From Golubevia sp. BC0850 (Eukaryota > Basidiomycota > Exobasidiomycetes > Golubeviales > Golubeviaceae), in NCBI GenBank assembly GCA_012976225.1, contig JAAVVG010000007.1:124001-188000 (forward strand): 64,000 nucleotides of DNA. The letters run 5' to 3'. Positions 11,635 through 22,395 of the stretch are shown here, piece after piece. The translations under genes and the position numbers were made by a program. The notes under the pieces are model-generated. The model worked only from the letters and a program-made list of their open reading frames with translations, searched no databases and was not told the origin of the DNA. Numbering within the stretch: position 1 is the first letter of the stretch; each line of letters begins with the position of its first letter.

Positions 11635-13487
11635 TTACGAAGCTCTAGGTCTTACAGCGATAGTTTCATACAAGCTGAAACTAGTCATGACAGCTGTCAA
11701 GAGCAATTGAGTTTCAACACCGATGTGCTTGGTGACGTTCTCATAGTTTAACCAACCTAAACCCAATCCGAGGACTGAGGAGTTGATTCCATCGATGTTT
11801 GACACTGAAGGCTGACCTGCTGCAACTCCTAGGACTGGAGGGACTACGTTTGAAGAGAACATTGAGGTTGAACCAGTAGAGATGAAAGCTAGGTAGAGGA
11901 TTGAGAATAGACGGACTAGACCAAAAGTCAAGGTTGAAGCTTGGTGCTTGCGATCGAAAGTGATTAGATCTTGGAGTAAAGGAAAGAGAAAGTGAAAGTT
12001 AAAAGGGGAAGAGACGCGTTAGCGAACGTAAGACATCGAGGCGATGCGACCAAGCAGATTTAACAAAGGTTCAATACTCACGAGCAAAGAACATGGGAAT
12101 GACGACAGTCCAGAAGCCCCAAAGTAAAATCGATTGCCAATAATTGAAGGAGATCAAGGCCATAGGGTCTAAAATCGTGATACCCCACTTAGGGATTGAT
12201 CCTGCAACTACATCTCTTCCATGACTTTGAACCAATTTGCTAGCGGAGAGGTGTTGATTTCCAGAGAAGCTCAACATTCTAGTTGGAGTGACTGAGAATA
12301 GTAAAATTAAAGCTTCAATAGCGATCAAAGTTTTAGTAATGTTGGAGGAATCTGAAGCAGCTGATTGAGCTGATTTAAATTGCTTGTTTACATCCTTGAT
12401 AACCTTTCTGTATTGAGTCTTGATCTTTCTGGCCATAGTATTGGTAGTTTCTTCAACATCTTCTACCACGTCCTCGATCTCATCCCGAGTTTCTGAAACA
12501 CCATTCAAGAACTTCTCTCTTAAACCTTCAATAGATCTGCGAGCTCTACCTGCTAGAGCGGAAGTGAATCCACTATCGCCAGTGGTTGCAGGGCTTGAGG
12601 TCAAAGAGCTGATCCCATTTGCGAGGGAAGAACGACTTGAGGCACGAGTTGCGGAGGAGGCTCTTGGACCAGCATGCTTTCTTGGGGAGCGAGCTGAAGA
12701 GGAGGCTTCGGGAGAATCGTCGGAAATGTCTGAAGATTCACTAGAAGGATCAGACGGGGGATAAGGCGAGGCGAAAATGTCAGTATGGAACAAAGGCGGG
12801 GGTGGATGTTGGGACACTGTCTTCTTTGACTTGCGAGGGCGGCGTCCTGTCCTGAAGAAAAGTCCCTCAAAGCAACCAAAAATATGAAAAGGAATATTCT
12901 CTATGGGAGGCTGCTTGTTTGAGCGTGTTCTCTTAGGAGTTCTTTCCTATAGAACAACACCTTGCATCCATCTAGTCCTCCACCAAGCACCAATTCTGAA
13001 GGATACGTCACGATCTCCTCGCACTTGGATTTAATCAACCTGTGTGATATTATCAAATCCACCAGCGAAGAGCTGCAGGCTCAGGAGCGTGACTCTGGCT
13101 GCTCATTGGCCCTCGTGGGTTCCGTCCTTTCCTCAATCCATGCATCCGTCACTATTCCCCACGTCCGTGAGAGCTTTAGCCATAGGATCATCTCATTACT
13201 CACGTTCCTCCACGAACACTGTTTCCCACGATGCTGTTTCTCATTGATCTCTTCTCCTCATTCTCCATTGCTTCGTAAAGGCCAGCCCAACGCTCCATCC
13301 CTGCTAGCTTGGCTTTGTTCTTCTTCAGATGATCTTTGATTAAGGATTCAAATTCTTCTCTCTTGATAGCAGATGGATGGCCACCTCTTGAGGCTGGAAC
13401 TAGATCGATTTCTAGAGCTTCTGCGATTTCTAGAAGGAGAGACTTCTTCTTGTAGCGAAGGGCTCCTTTGAATGCTTCTTGACTCAT
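11635..13487 (-). CDS. SAP-like domain, multi-pass membrane protein
   Basis: Three exons: 13487..13204, 12851..12082, 11939..11635, giving 452 residues. The first 75 residues look like a SAP/helix-extension-helix module (YKKKSLLLEIAEALEIDL, then REEFESLIKDHLKKNK). A basic patch (GRRPRKSKK) at the exon 1/2 junction could be a nuclear localisation signal. Residues about 110-190 are Ser-rich, about 195-240 acidic and probably coiled. Hydrophobic segments follow at about 267-284, 323-351, 353-375 and 425-447. A DNA-binding-type head plus membrane anchors would suit a nuclear-envelope protein, but this is inference. The 352 nt first intron joins the two halves in phase (AC|G), which is why I merged them. 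The family is unnamed to me. Confidence 0.65.
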
Positions 13488-14619
13488 CTTGCAGTACTAT
13501 AAAGATAGGTGAAGAAGATCGTGAGTAATTGAGAGTTCGGTTTGTTTAGTGTCAAGACTAGATTATACGGGGATGGGAAGGAGTAAGGTCAAAGGAAAGC
13601 GAGCCGAATTTCCTCAAATTCGCTCCTTCGAAAACGCGCACAAATCAGATTAGCAGTTCCTTCACGAGAAAAGTCTGATTAATGATTCTTTTGGAGCAGA
13701 AAGGGGACACAATCGAAAGAACTAGGAGAATAAAATGAGGAGAAAATCTCCAGCCAGACGGACTGCAGACTGTTCGCTGGCAGAGGTAGACTCAAGGTCC
13801 GAAAAAGAATGTTTGGAGCAGACCAGAATAGAGGAAGTGAAAGGGTGCTCTCGATTTTCGAGAGAAGCGCCAAAATTGCGACCGTTTCCCATGAGTGGAG
13901 AGAAGAGAGGATTTTGGGATCGCCACCTGTCCATCCCAAGAGGGATGCCATCGCGCTGAGGACTTATTTTCGAGCATTTCACCTCAACCACCTTCACCAT
14001 TCCCCATCTATCCTGGGCTTTCCTTCCACTAGACCTTGACTTTGACTTCTTCCTCTAGAATGAGTTGAGCATAACGAAACAGTTGAAATCTCAAGCCTGA
14101 GATGAAAATGAAGATCTGGTATTTTGAGAGATAGATTTAACAGAGAGAGTTGCGAGGATGACTATGTGGATCTGAGTTGCGACGAGAATTGATGATTAAG
14201 ATCGAGGACCTGGTGATGTACTGAGTAGCTGGAACTCAGATTGAAGAGATCAGTTTCAAGGGTAGATGGCGTGAGGGGAGGGAGCTTGATTTGGAGATTG
14301 AACTACGACTTAAGCTCTCAAAATACGGAAGAACGGAACCGAGCTAGAACTGAAGAAAGAGAGTGATTGAATTCCAGAATCGACGGTTTGCTCATGATTA
14401 ATAGATGATACTAGATGAGATTGAGCTTGATTGAAGTTGGGAATGACTGTCGAGTTCTTGCTTTCTGGGTTGTGTTGAGTTCCATATAAACCAAATAAAT
14501 GAAAGAGCAGATGCCTATGAGAAAGTCAAATCGATTTCGGAAAAAGAAAAGATCAAAAGCTAGCGAGAGTGGACTCTTAGAAACATTGGGTTTTGACTCT
14601 ACCCTAAAACCCACTCGAA
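13488..14619. other. Long intergenic stretch, no gene recognised
   Basis: Several overlapping short frames (for example 13679-14000 minus, 13735-13959 plus) lack family motifs, and I could not chain them with splice signals. It separates the 5' end of the SAP-like gene from the 3' end of an F-box-like gene. Confidence 0.45.
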
Positions 14620-16464
14620 TTACATCCTTGAATCCAAATCCACCAACCTCAGCTCCACCCCCTTCTCTGAACAGCTTTTTGTCAGAGTAGCTCTATCTTT
14701 AGCGAATTGATGTTCCGGTTCCAAAGAACAATTGAGACCTGCACTATCTCTTGCGACTCTAGGAGTTGAGATGGTTTTCAAGCTAGCTTTGTCATTTAAT
14801 CGCTGAATTACCATAGCCAGATCAATTTCTACTGATTGGAATTTATTTTCTTGTTGATTGAAGATGACGTTATAGGCCAGAACGAAGTGGATTAAACTGA
14901 GTGGAAGGGTTGGAAGACCGATTCCGTCCGATTGGGTTGGGGTAAGATGTAATAGAATGGCCACGATGGTCGAATCTGCGTACAATGTCTGAAGATTGAT
15001 TAAATTTTCCGAGAGGATGAAGTGTTTCGGTTACAGGCACTACCCCCGATAGTCCTTTGACTTCGAGAGTTTGAAGAGATGTATCTAAACCTTCGACGAT
15101 AGTGCTCGCAGATAGGAAATTGGTTTAAATGACATGAATTGAGAAGTAGAAGTAGACAGATGTGAGCATGGAACAGCAAAGACAAGAGGGAAATCTCCAA
15201 TCTTCCAACTCACCTCGTTGGAGATGCTCCTACGAGGCTTATAAAGAAACTTGCTAGACCTTGTGTAACGTGAAGAAGTTTCTTGAGCCATTCCTCACTT
15301 CTTGGTTGCGTTGTTATCTCATCCTGTTGACCTAGAAGAATTGTCAAGTGTTTCACACTTGACTTTCGACTACTCCAAGCTTCTGAATCAGAGTTGAGGA
15401 ACTTGATACCGGCTTCATCTAGTAACATCCAAAAACTTGCACGATTGATGTTCGAAAGATTGAGTAGTAGCCAGACTAAATGAGGAATTTTGATTGTAGG
15501 AGCGTGATCCGCGAGCTCGAAGCTGATGGTCTTGAGGTTCGAAGATAGACCAATCAGTGGGACCGCTCCTCTTCCTGCTACTCTCGAGCAAAAGGGAAAA
15601 GTAACTTCGTCTCCGGAAGTTGAAATAGACTTGAGATTTGGGCACGCTTGAATGATCAGGGCTCTAGCGTAGTGAGGTAGAGCGAGGAAATGCTTGAACA
15701 GAGATGTCTGACCAACCTTGACTCCTCCTTTATCCCAATCAAAGAGACCACTGTCCTCTATGTGAAGCATTTGAATCCCTACCAGTAGCTTGTTGCCAAC
15801 GACAGGAAGCTCGTCTCCCAGATGGTCCAAATCTACCGCTTCGGTTGGAATCCTTTCCTTTTTGAGACGTGTGCGACAACGTTGGAAATTCTCTTGGGTA
15901 GGACTAATTATAGATTCGGCAAAATCGTGAAACTCGATGTGTTGTACCAGCTTTCCAAGTTCTCTGTCTTTCCTCAGGAGAGAAAGAAAAGAAGGCAGAT
16001 TCTGAGTTTCCAGTCTGACGTGCCTCAAGAGCGATCCGAAATAGAGCTTGTTGGAGCTTCTTGAAAGCTGGGTCAGGGTACTGAAAGCACTGAATCCTTT
16101 CCTGTACCATTCAGGAAAGAGGTGGAGAGGGGAGAAATTGATAGAAACAAAGAAAGTGAGGCGTCAGATTGTCTGTCAGATCCGCAGGAAGAAGAATCAA
16201 GAATCGGAATTCAGGAAAGCTGATTAGACAAGGAGCTCAAGGATTCCGAATCAGAAGCTAAAAGTGGGCTTGTCACACAGTCAGCACTAGTTTCTCTTAC
16301 CTTTGCTCTTTCTCCTTCTTACCAGGCATCTTTGGGAGATGAAAGTCGAATCCGAAATCCACTTCTTCTCCTTCTCCCCAAGAGTGAATCTCTTCAGCTA
16401 CTAGTTCGGCCATCTCATAAGGAAGAGAATCAATTGATGTCTTCTTCGTTTCACCGGTTTCCAT
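14620..16464 (-). CDS. F-box-like/LRR protein, possible frameshift
   Basis: The start is ATG at 16464. Exons 16464..16301, 16101..15214 and one from 15104 keep phase (AG|G and AG|C junctions). The head has a weak F-box (IDSLPYEMAELVAEEIHS). The body is leucine-rich and irregular (HVRLETQNLPSFLSLLRKD, ACPNLKSIS, SSVKHLTILLG). Near 15005 the family-like sequence changes frame: EGLDTSLQTLEVKGLSG lies in one frame, and LQTLYADSTIVAILLHL, running to the stop at 14620, lies in another. A short intron ending at the cttcag before ACATTG would restore phase; comparison with the paralogue at 22396-23829 suggests instead that the sequence is continuous and shifted by one base. Function: probable SCF substrate adaptor, substrate unknown. 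Confidence 0.55.
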
Positions 16465-17786
16465 AGTATGTAATAGGAGAAGAAAAGAGGATGCGAGGAT
16501 GTAGACTGTAGAGATCCAGAAATGTTCTCCGGTCGTCTTCAAATCTTCACTCTGCTCGACTTTGGTGCTCGATCGCCGAGTCCTACCCTGAGTTCGATCG
16601 TCCTGAGCGAATTCGAGCATGAGGATGGGAAAGTCAGCTTTGATTGAAGGCAGTTCTAACAAAAACAAATGATTTGATTCTGGGAGTAACAAAAGGGGTG
16701 TTGGAAGCTCTCGAGGGTTCTCACACAACAAGCCTCGACCCTTGAAGCTTTTTCATAAACAACCCTCTTTCTCTTTTACATTTTCACTTTTCACCTCTGT
16801 TTTTCAACTATTTCTAAAACATAAAAAAAAGGAGAAGACGAGATTTTCCAAAGTTGAAACACCAGCTACTATTGCCCCGATCTTGAAGTGGGAGAAAGGA
16901 AAGAGTTACACAACAGGGGAGTGACTTGTTTAGATGGCTGTTTGATGCAGGGAATCGTTGGAGAAGATTAGAAGAGGGTGGGGAAGAAAGAAGCGAAAAG
17001 ATCGGAAGAAAAAAGAAAAGGGAGTGGGGGGGGGGGGGGTCAGATTCTTCATCTTCTATCGATGTTGAGAAAGTGCGTCGGTTCCTTGATAAAGCAACTT
17101 TGAAAAGTTGCTGTTGACACTTGAGCCTTTTCGAATTCGCCTGGGCTATCCAAAGCCATGCAAGGCCTAGAAGGACTTCTGCCCTCAGATTCTGAGGTTT
17201 CTTTCGAACCCTTTCATCCTTCTCACATTCAAAGTCTCTCCACCTAGTCGATTGAATCCCCGAAATTGTCCAACATAGAATTTTGTTTCTGGCTTTGAAC
17301 AAAGCTAAATCATCTTCTTCCGAAAAGATATATGGGAAATCTTTTCATATTGAAGCTTCCAGATCTACTTCTCCTTTCGATGATGGTCTATCATCGAATC
17401 AATCCCGATTAAGAGAATCTAGAAATCCTCCCTCTGATTGAATAGTCTTTTGAGAAGAATAGCAGAAGAGAGGAGACAGGAGAATAGGAGCTCTCATCTA
17501 CCTTTCATTCGGAAGCTACATCTCTCTCTCCATCTTTTGTATTCCAGTCCTTCCCCACAAGTCCTCTCACTTATTACACAAGCTCCTACGATATTTCGTC
17601 TGCCTACTGTTTTCGAACCTTTCATCTCTGCAAAGGTTCCCAAGCTCCCTTCTCAGCTGCTTGCAACACAACCGCATTCCTGCCTCCAGCTTCTCCCTTT
17701 CCCCCACTCGCTCCCCAATTACTATCAGTCCAAAAAGATCAAGCTTCATAAGAATGATAGAATCAAAGCTCGTCAAGCTTCTTTTA
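16465..17786. other. Long stretch without a recognised gene
   Basis: A minus-strand frame at 16814-17302 has residues such as RRTFSTSIEDEE. A plus-strand frame lies at 17438-17821. Neither has a recognisable domain or a credible exon chain. A run of 14 G lies at 17026-17039. A small unrecognised gene here is possible. Confidence 0.4.
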
Positions 17787-18724
17787 CTAACCTTCAGGAG
17801 TCTTTGAAATATAATCAATAGCTTGTTGAACAGTTGTGATGTTGTCTGCTTCGGCGTCTGGGATCTCCTACAAGATGCATCAATAGAATTGGAAGAACCC
17901 ATACCAACATTCAACGAAAGCGAGATTGAGTCGATGGTCAAAAAAGCAGTCGAAGGAGGTTGATAAGAGGAAAGAGGAAGAGGGTTTAGTCAATCTGTAT
18001 AATCCGAGCAAAGGAAAAGAGAGAAGGATATTATTACTAACGATAGAAAATTCCTCTTCGATTGCCATGACTACTTCAACGGCATCTAGAGAATCTAAAC
18101 CTAGGTCCGAGGTGAAGGATGAGGAGGCTGAGAGCTGAGAGGATTGAGGAAGGGGAAAAGTAAGATAAGAGTCAGTTCAGATCCAACCCTTCCAAGCAAA
18201 CTCTTTCTAAGATCAAGATGTTTTGAAGCTGAATTTCATTTGGAAGGAAGAGGCCAAAGATGGCATTCCTTGGTTTGATATTGAGTGGAGAAAGAACTTC
18301 GAGGTAAAAAATCTTTGGAAGATGGAAGCCAGGAAGATTGAAGCTGGATGATCTCAACTTGGTAGATACATTGTTAATGCCAATCGAAATTCTGCCTCAT
18401 CCTGAGCTGCAACTGCCTGTCAGATTTACTTGTACTTGCATTGTAGCCTCGCAGCATCTTGACCTTTTAAACCTTTTGCTCAGCTTCCTCCGTCTGACTT
18501 ACCTTGTTGACATCAACCTTTTCGAAACTTTTCAAAACGTCGTTGATTCTTTGTTGAATCTGTTCAGCGTTTAGAGCACCACCTGAAGCGTAACCTCTAG
18601 TCAACAAACTGTTGGTGATTTTGAAAGTGGAAGGAATTGAAGCTGAAGCACGTAGAGGGCTCATGAGGCTTGAAGTTCGTAGAGCTCTTGGGGCTAAAGT
18701 GCAAACAGTTTGACGGAAGGCCAT
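17787..18724 (-). CDS. ACP1: Mitochondrial acyl carrier protein
   Basis: Three exons: 18724..18503, 18134..18042, 17867..17787, giving 131 residues. The N-terminus is a basic, Ser/Ala-rich mitochondrial presequence. The carrier domain has FTSDLGLDSLDAVEVVMAIE with the phosphopantetheine-attachment Ser in DSL, followed by EIPDAEADNITTVQQAIDYI and a stop after KTPEG. Mitochondrial ACP makes the octanoyl precursor of lipoate, stabilises Fe-S assembly (Isd11) and is a complex I subunit in many fungi. The 368 nt first intron is larger than usual here. The gene is divergent from the mitochondrial ribosomal protein bL17, 192 bp apart. Confidence 0.95.
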
Positions 18725-18916
18725 GGTTGAATTGGGTTGGGTTGAAATGGGTTGGGTTGAAATGTAGAGGAAAGGTAGAGTAGATGGATGGCTGATGTAA
18801 GAGAAGTGGTTGGACAGCAGAGGGGAAGGATGAAGAGCTCGCGACCTTGGGCTCAAAAGTTGACAAGTTCACTTTCCAAAACTACACACATCTTCAACAT
18901 CAAACATCTTTGAACA
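18725..18916. promoter_or_regulatory. Divergent promoter of ACP1 and bL17m with short tandem repeat
   Basis: This 192 bp spacer drives two mitochondrial-protein genes outward. Directly before the ACP1 ATG, at about 18731-18765, a 15 bp unit (gggttgggttgaaat) occurs twice in tandem with a partial third copy; it probably sits in the ACP1 5' UTR or core promoter. Confidence 0.5.
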
Positions 18917-20848
18917 ATGAAAGGATTGGCCTTCAGGAAATTGGGTAGAACTTGTAAGTCAACACTTGCCATTCTCATCACCAGTCTCCACCTCTCCCTC
19001 CCTCTCTCTCTCTCTCCCCTCCCACCTAACCTTCTCTCTCTCCTCTCTTTCTATCCCTTTACCCTCAGCCGGTCATCGACATTCTCTCCTCCGAAATCTA
19101 GTGACCTCCTTAATTCATCACGAAAGAATTTCAACGACGCTTGCAAAAGCAAAGGAAGCTCAGAGGGAATGTGAAAAGGTCATCACTTTGGGAAAGAAAA
19201 TCAGACAAGCTGAATTGAATGGTGGTAGGAGTCAAGCCAAATTCACTGTGTTGGGCAAAGTTTATGTGAGTATACAGGTGGCTTACGTTTGAAGTGTGCC
19301 AGAGAGCTGTGGTTTGGAAGGGAGGAGATGATGTCGAGAGAAGGATTGGGCAGATGAGCAAGCATGGAGAGATCGAGTAGGAAAAGATCTTTCCAAATTT
19401 TTATAGGAGGAAGGAATCATCTTCGTTGTTCTTGGAGCCAGAAGCTAGGCGCTCTTCAATCTGGGCGATGGAATTCTGATAGACAGGAAACTTAAAAGTG
19501 GAAAGTACAAATTCTTTCTCTCTCGAACCTTGAAAGCCTTTGGAAGCCAGTTGACCTCGATGTTCAAACTCTGATTCAAACAAGATTTTATCAAATAAGT
19601 GGAGAGACCAGGCAAGCAGAAGGTTGGAAGAGAGAGAGAGATCTCGAGACTGTTTGATGTTTGCAAGATCCTTTTAAGTCTTGTCTTTCCCTCCCAATGT
19701 CTTTTCTTCCAATCTCAAATCTTCTAATTTCAAGATTTATCAAAAGATTCGGGGTATCTCGAGAGCTTTCATTCATCCTTTCTGTCAAACCTTTTTTCGA
19801 AGTCTTTCGATCCCAAATCACTTTTGCTAAACCTCGTCTCTTCTCTTTCATCTCTCTCCATTCGCCTTTTCTCTGGCCATTCCCTCTCTGCATCACCTTC
19901 AACTATTCCTTTCACACTCAGTCCCCCGACTCAACTCTTCCACTCCTTCAAAGCCTCTCTCAACGATACGCCTCTCGTCCAGGAGGCTACACAAGACTTC
20001 ATCTCCACGGAAATCGTCAAGGAGATCACGCTCCACGAGCCTTGTTAGAATTAGTAGACGGACCAAGAGACATGAAGAACGAATTGACAAGTAGAGCTAT
20101 GGCTAGAGAAACTAGGTTGTGGGAAAAGGAGATGATGAGCAAAGGTGGGGATTTGGATTCCCCAATTCCAGCTGGAGAAGTCAAGGTAGCTGGGGAAGTG
20201 AATGGGAATGGAAATCGAGAAGCAGAAGCAGAAGGAAAGGAAATTGGAGAAGGAGAAGGAATCTATGAAAAATCCTTAAAAGCTTTACATCAAGACAAAA
20301 GATTCGGATCTCTTACAAGAAAATCGATAGAGAAAATTGGAAATTTTGGAGGAATTGAAGCTCTTAATAAATTAGCTTTAATGGCTTCTAATCATCTAAA
20401 TAGATCAAGAGCCATCGAAAAATTGGAAGGTTCAAAAATCCAATCCACCTCTTCATATTCAAAGACAGAAGGTCTTAACAAACCAATATTGGTTGAATTA
20501 ATGAAATCAGGAAATGGACCAAGAGGTGGATCTTCTATTGGATCTTTGGATGATAAATTAGAAACTCTAGATTTTGGAAGCGTTACTCTTCCTAAAGTTG
20601 AACGGAAAGTTAAGGCGGGAGAAATTGGTGATGAGGATTACTTTGGGAGTGGTGGGAATTTGGAATATCAGGGTAGGAGGAGAATTAGTGGGATTGGTGG
20701 AGGTAGAGAGAAAGGGGGTAGGAAAAGTGTCGTTAGAGTTGCTAGGGGATTGTTTGTTAAACGGGAATGGAGGGGCAAGGGAGCGGGTGACAAGGGGAGG
20801 TTGTTGGGAGAGAGGAGAGATCAGACTGGGAGGGAGTTGAGGAATTAA
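18917..20848 (+). CDS. MRPL8: Mitochondrial ribosomal protein bL17
   Basis: Three exons: 18917..18953, 19069..19265, 19922..20848, giving 386 residues. The bL17 core is clear: FRKLGRT, then HRHSLLRNLVTSLIHHERI, TLAKAKE, VITLGKK, and RYASRPGGYTRLHLHGNRQGDHAP. Bacterial L17 is about 120 residues. The C-terminal 260 residues are an extension rich in Lys, Glu, Gly and Ser, typical of fungal mitoribosomal proteins but with no recognised domain. bL17 sits near the exit tunnel of the large subunit. The second intron is 656 nt. The phase-0 acceptor at 19921 was chosen because it restores the conserved core. Confidence 0.93.
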
Positions 20849-22395
20849 GACAATTGAGAAATTGTTCTTTGAGAATAGTCATGATTAATTTGAGTAGGAT
20901 TAGTTTGACTTGTTCTTGCCATCTCTTTACGAGTTGAAAGATATGGTCAAGAGGAAGGCTGTACCCATAGTAAATAAGCCCATCTTCAACCGCAATTAAG
21001 AGTGGTTCGAGCTCAGGACTGTTTACATCTCTCTCCATTCAAACAATGATTGCAAGGTTCGACTACTGCAGCAACCTTTTTTTGTTCACATCAATCGTGA
21101 ATGCTGATGACCAAAGACGGTCGAAATTGGACTTGTGTAGACTCACAACTAAGCTTGCTTACGCAGCCGTACGTTCTTCTTGCAAGAGAATTGAGGAAAT
21201 ACACACATCACTCTTCAGAAAATAGACTTCATGTCACACAGTTGTCGTTAGCCCCCCTCTCACAAACGGATCCGACGAACAACCCCGAAGAATCTTCTCC
21301 CCGAGACGATCGAAGCCAAAGCTCCAATGAATCAGCCTACTTTTCTTGAAAGATAACAGAAGTTGGCGTCCCAAAACTGGTATCTTGAAGGTCTGCCTCG
21401 GAGCCTTGATTGATTTGCCTCTCAGAAGTTGGAAGAGAGGTCAACGACGGAGAGTCAAGAAGGAAACTTGGATGAAATGGCCTGTTCCAGAACGGATGAT
21501 CGAAGAGAAAGGGTCGGAACTGTTCAAAAAGATTTGAACAAGAAGAAGATTGCCTTCATATTGCAAGTTGGAAGCGAGCGGTGATGGAAAAGAGGAGGAG
21601 CGAACTCACTTTCTTTGATGTATCACGAACTCGATCTCTAACTTTCCTTCATCATCCGATCCATATCTAGTCTTTGGCAAGAACATTTCTTCCTTTCAGA
21701 AAGAGAGACGTTGAGATAGGTTTTTGAAAGAGGGTTGAGATGTAGATACCCTGAGTTTGAATCTGAAAAGAAGAAACCGTCAGTCGCAGCTCAGTACCAT
21801 CGACTTGCTCGTCAGAGACGAGTGTGTGTGTTGTGACAGGTGTACTCACTTCGAGGCGTCTCTGTCCATATCATCTGGAGTTGGGAAAGGAGCGAGGGGA
21901 AGAGATTAGTGTTGGCCACCTCCGATGATGTGAGAGCAGACGATCTGATGTGCACTCACCCTCTAGCTTCTCTCAACAAGAGGGACCTAGCAAATTTATC
22001 TAAGAGCCCTCTACTTCCAATATGAACTCCCAAATCAAACCCTTAAGTTGGAGGACTGTGCCGCTGGAAGGTAGCAAAGGAAGATGATGGAGGTGAGCTG
22101 GTATCGGAGGAAACCAAGACAGAATTGAGGGAGGAGGATGTATGAAGCGAAGGTAGAGAGTGAACTCACCGTAGAAATAGAGACAGAATCTTGGACGAGG
22201 ATATCTGCGAGGAGAAGAAGAAAAGGAAGAAAGAAAGTTTGATCTGCTGCAGCAATTTTTTTCTCTCGAACCAGTTCAACTCATTTCAAAATTGTTTCAG
22301 CTTCTCTTTTCAAGTTCTTTTTTGGAGTTGCTAGCCACTCAACTGCAAGCATATCTTCAATTCCTTCGATCATAATCAAGAGAAGCCTCGTCAAA
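20849..22395. other. Unassigned region with minus-strand splice-like signals
   Basis: Strong minus-strand donor motifs (gtgagt) are read at about 21606, 21849, 21958 and 22168, with acceptor-like pyrimidine tracts between them. That pattern suggests a multi-intron gene. I could not assemble a frame that stays open through them, and the short peptide pieces match nothing I recognise. It may be a degraded gene, a noncoding transcript or a fast-evolving gene. Confidence 0.35.

Noticed and set aside
12962-13339. Plus-strand frame of 125 codons
   Set aside because: It lies mostly within intron 1 of the SAP-like gene on the other strand, has no domain character and no splice partners.
21696-22200. 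A four-exon minus-strand gene
   Set aside because: Phase fails at the exon ending GCTAGAGG: the next exon opens with an immediate stop. Kept only as an unassigned region.
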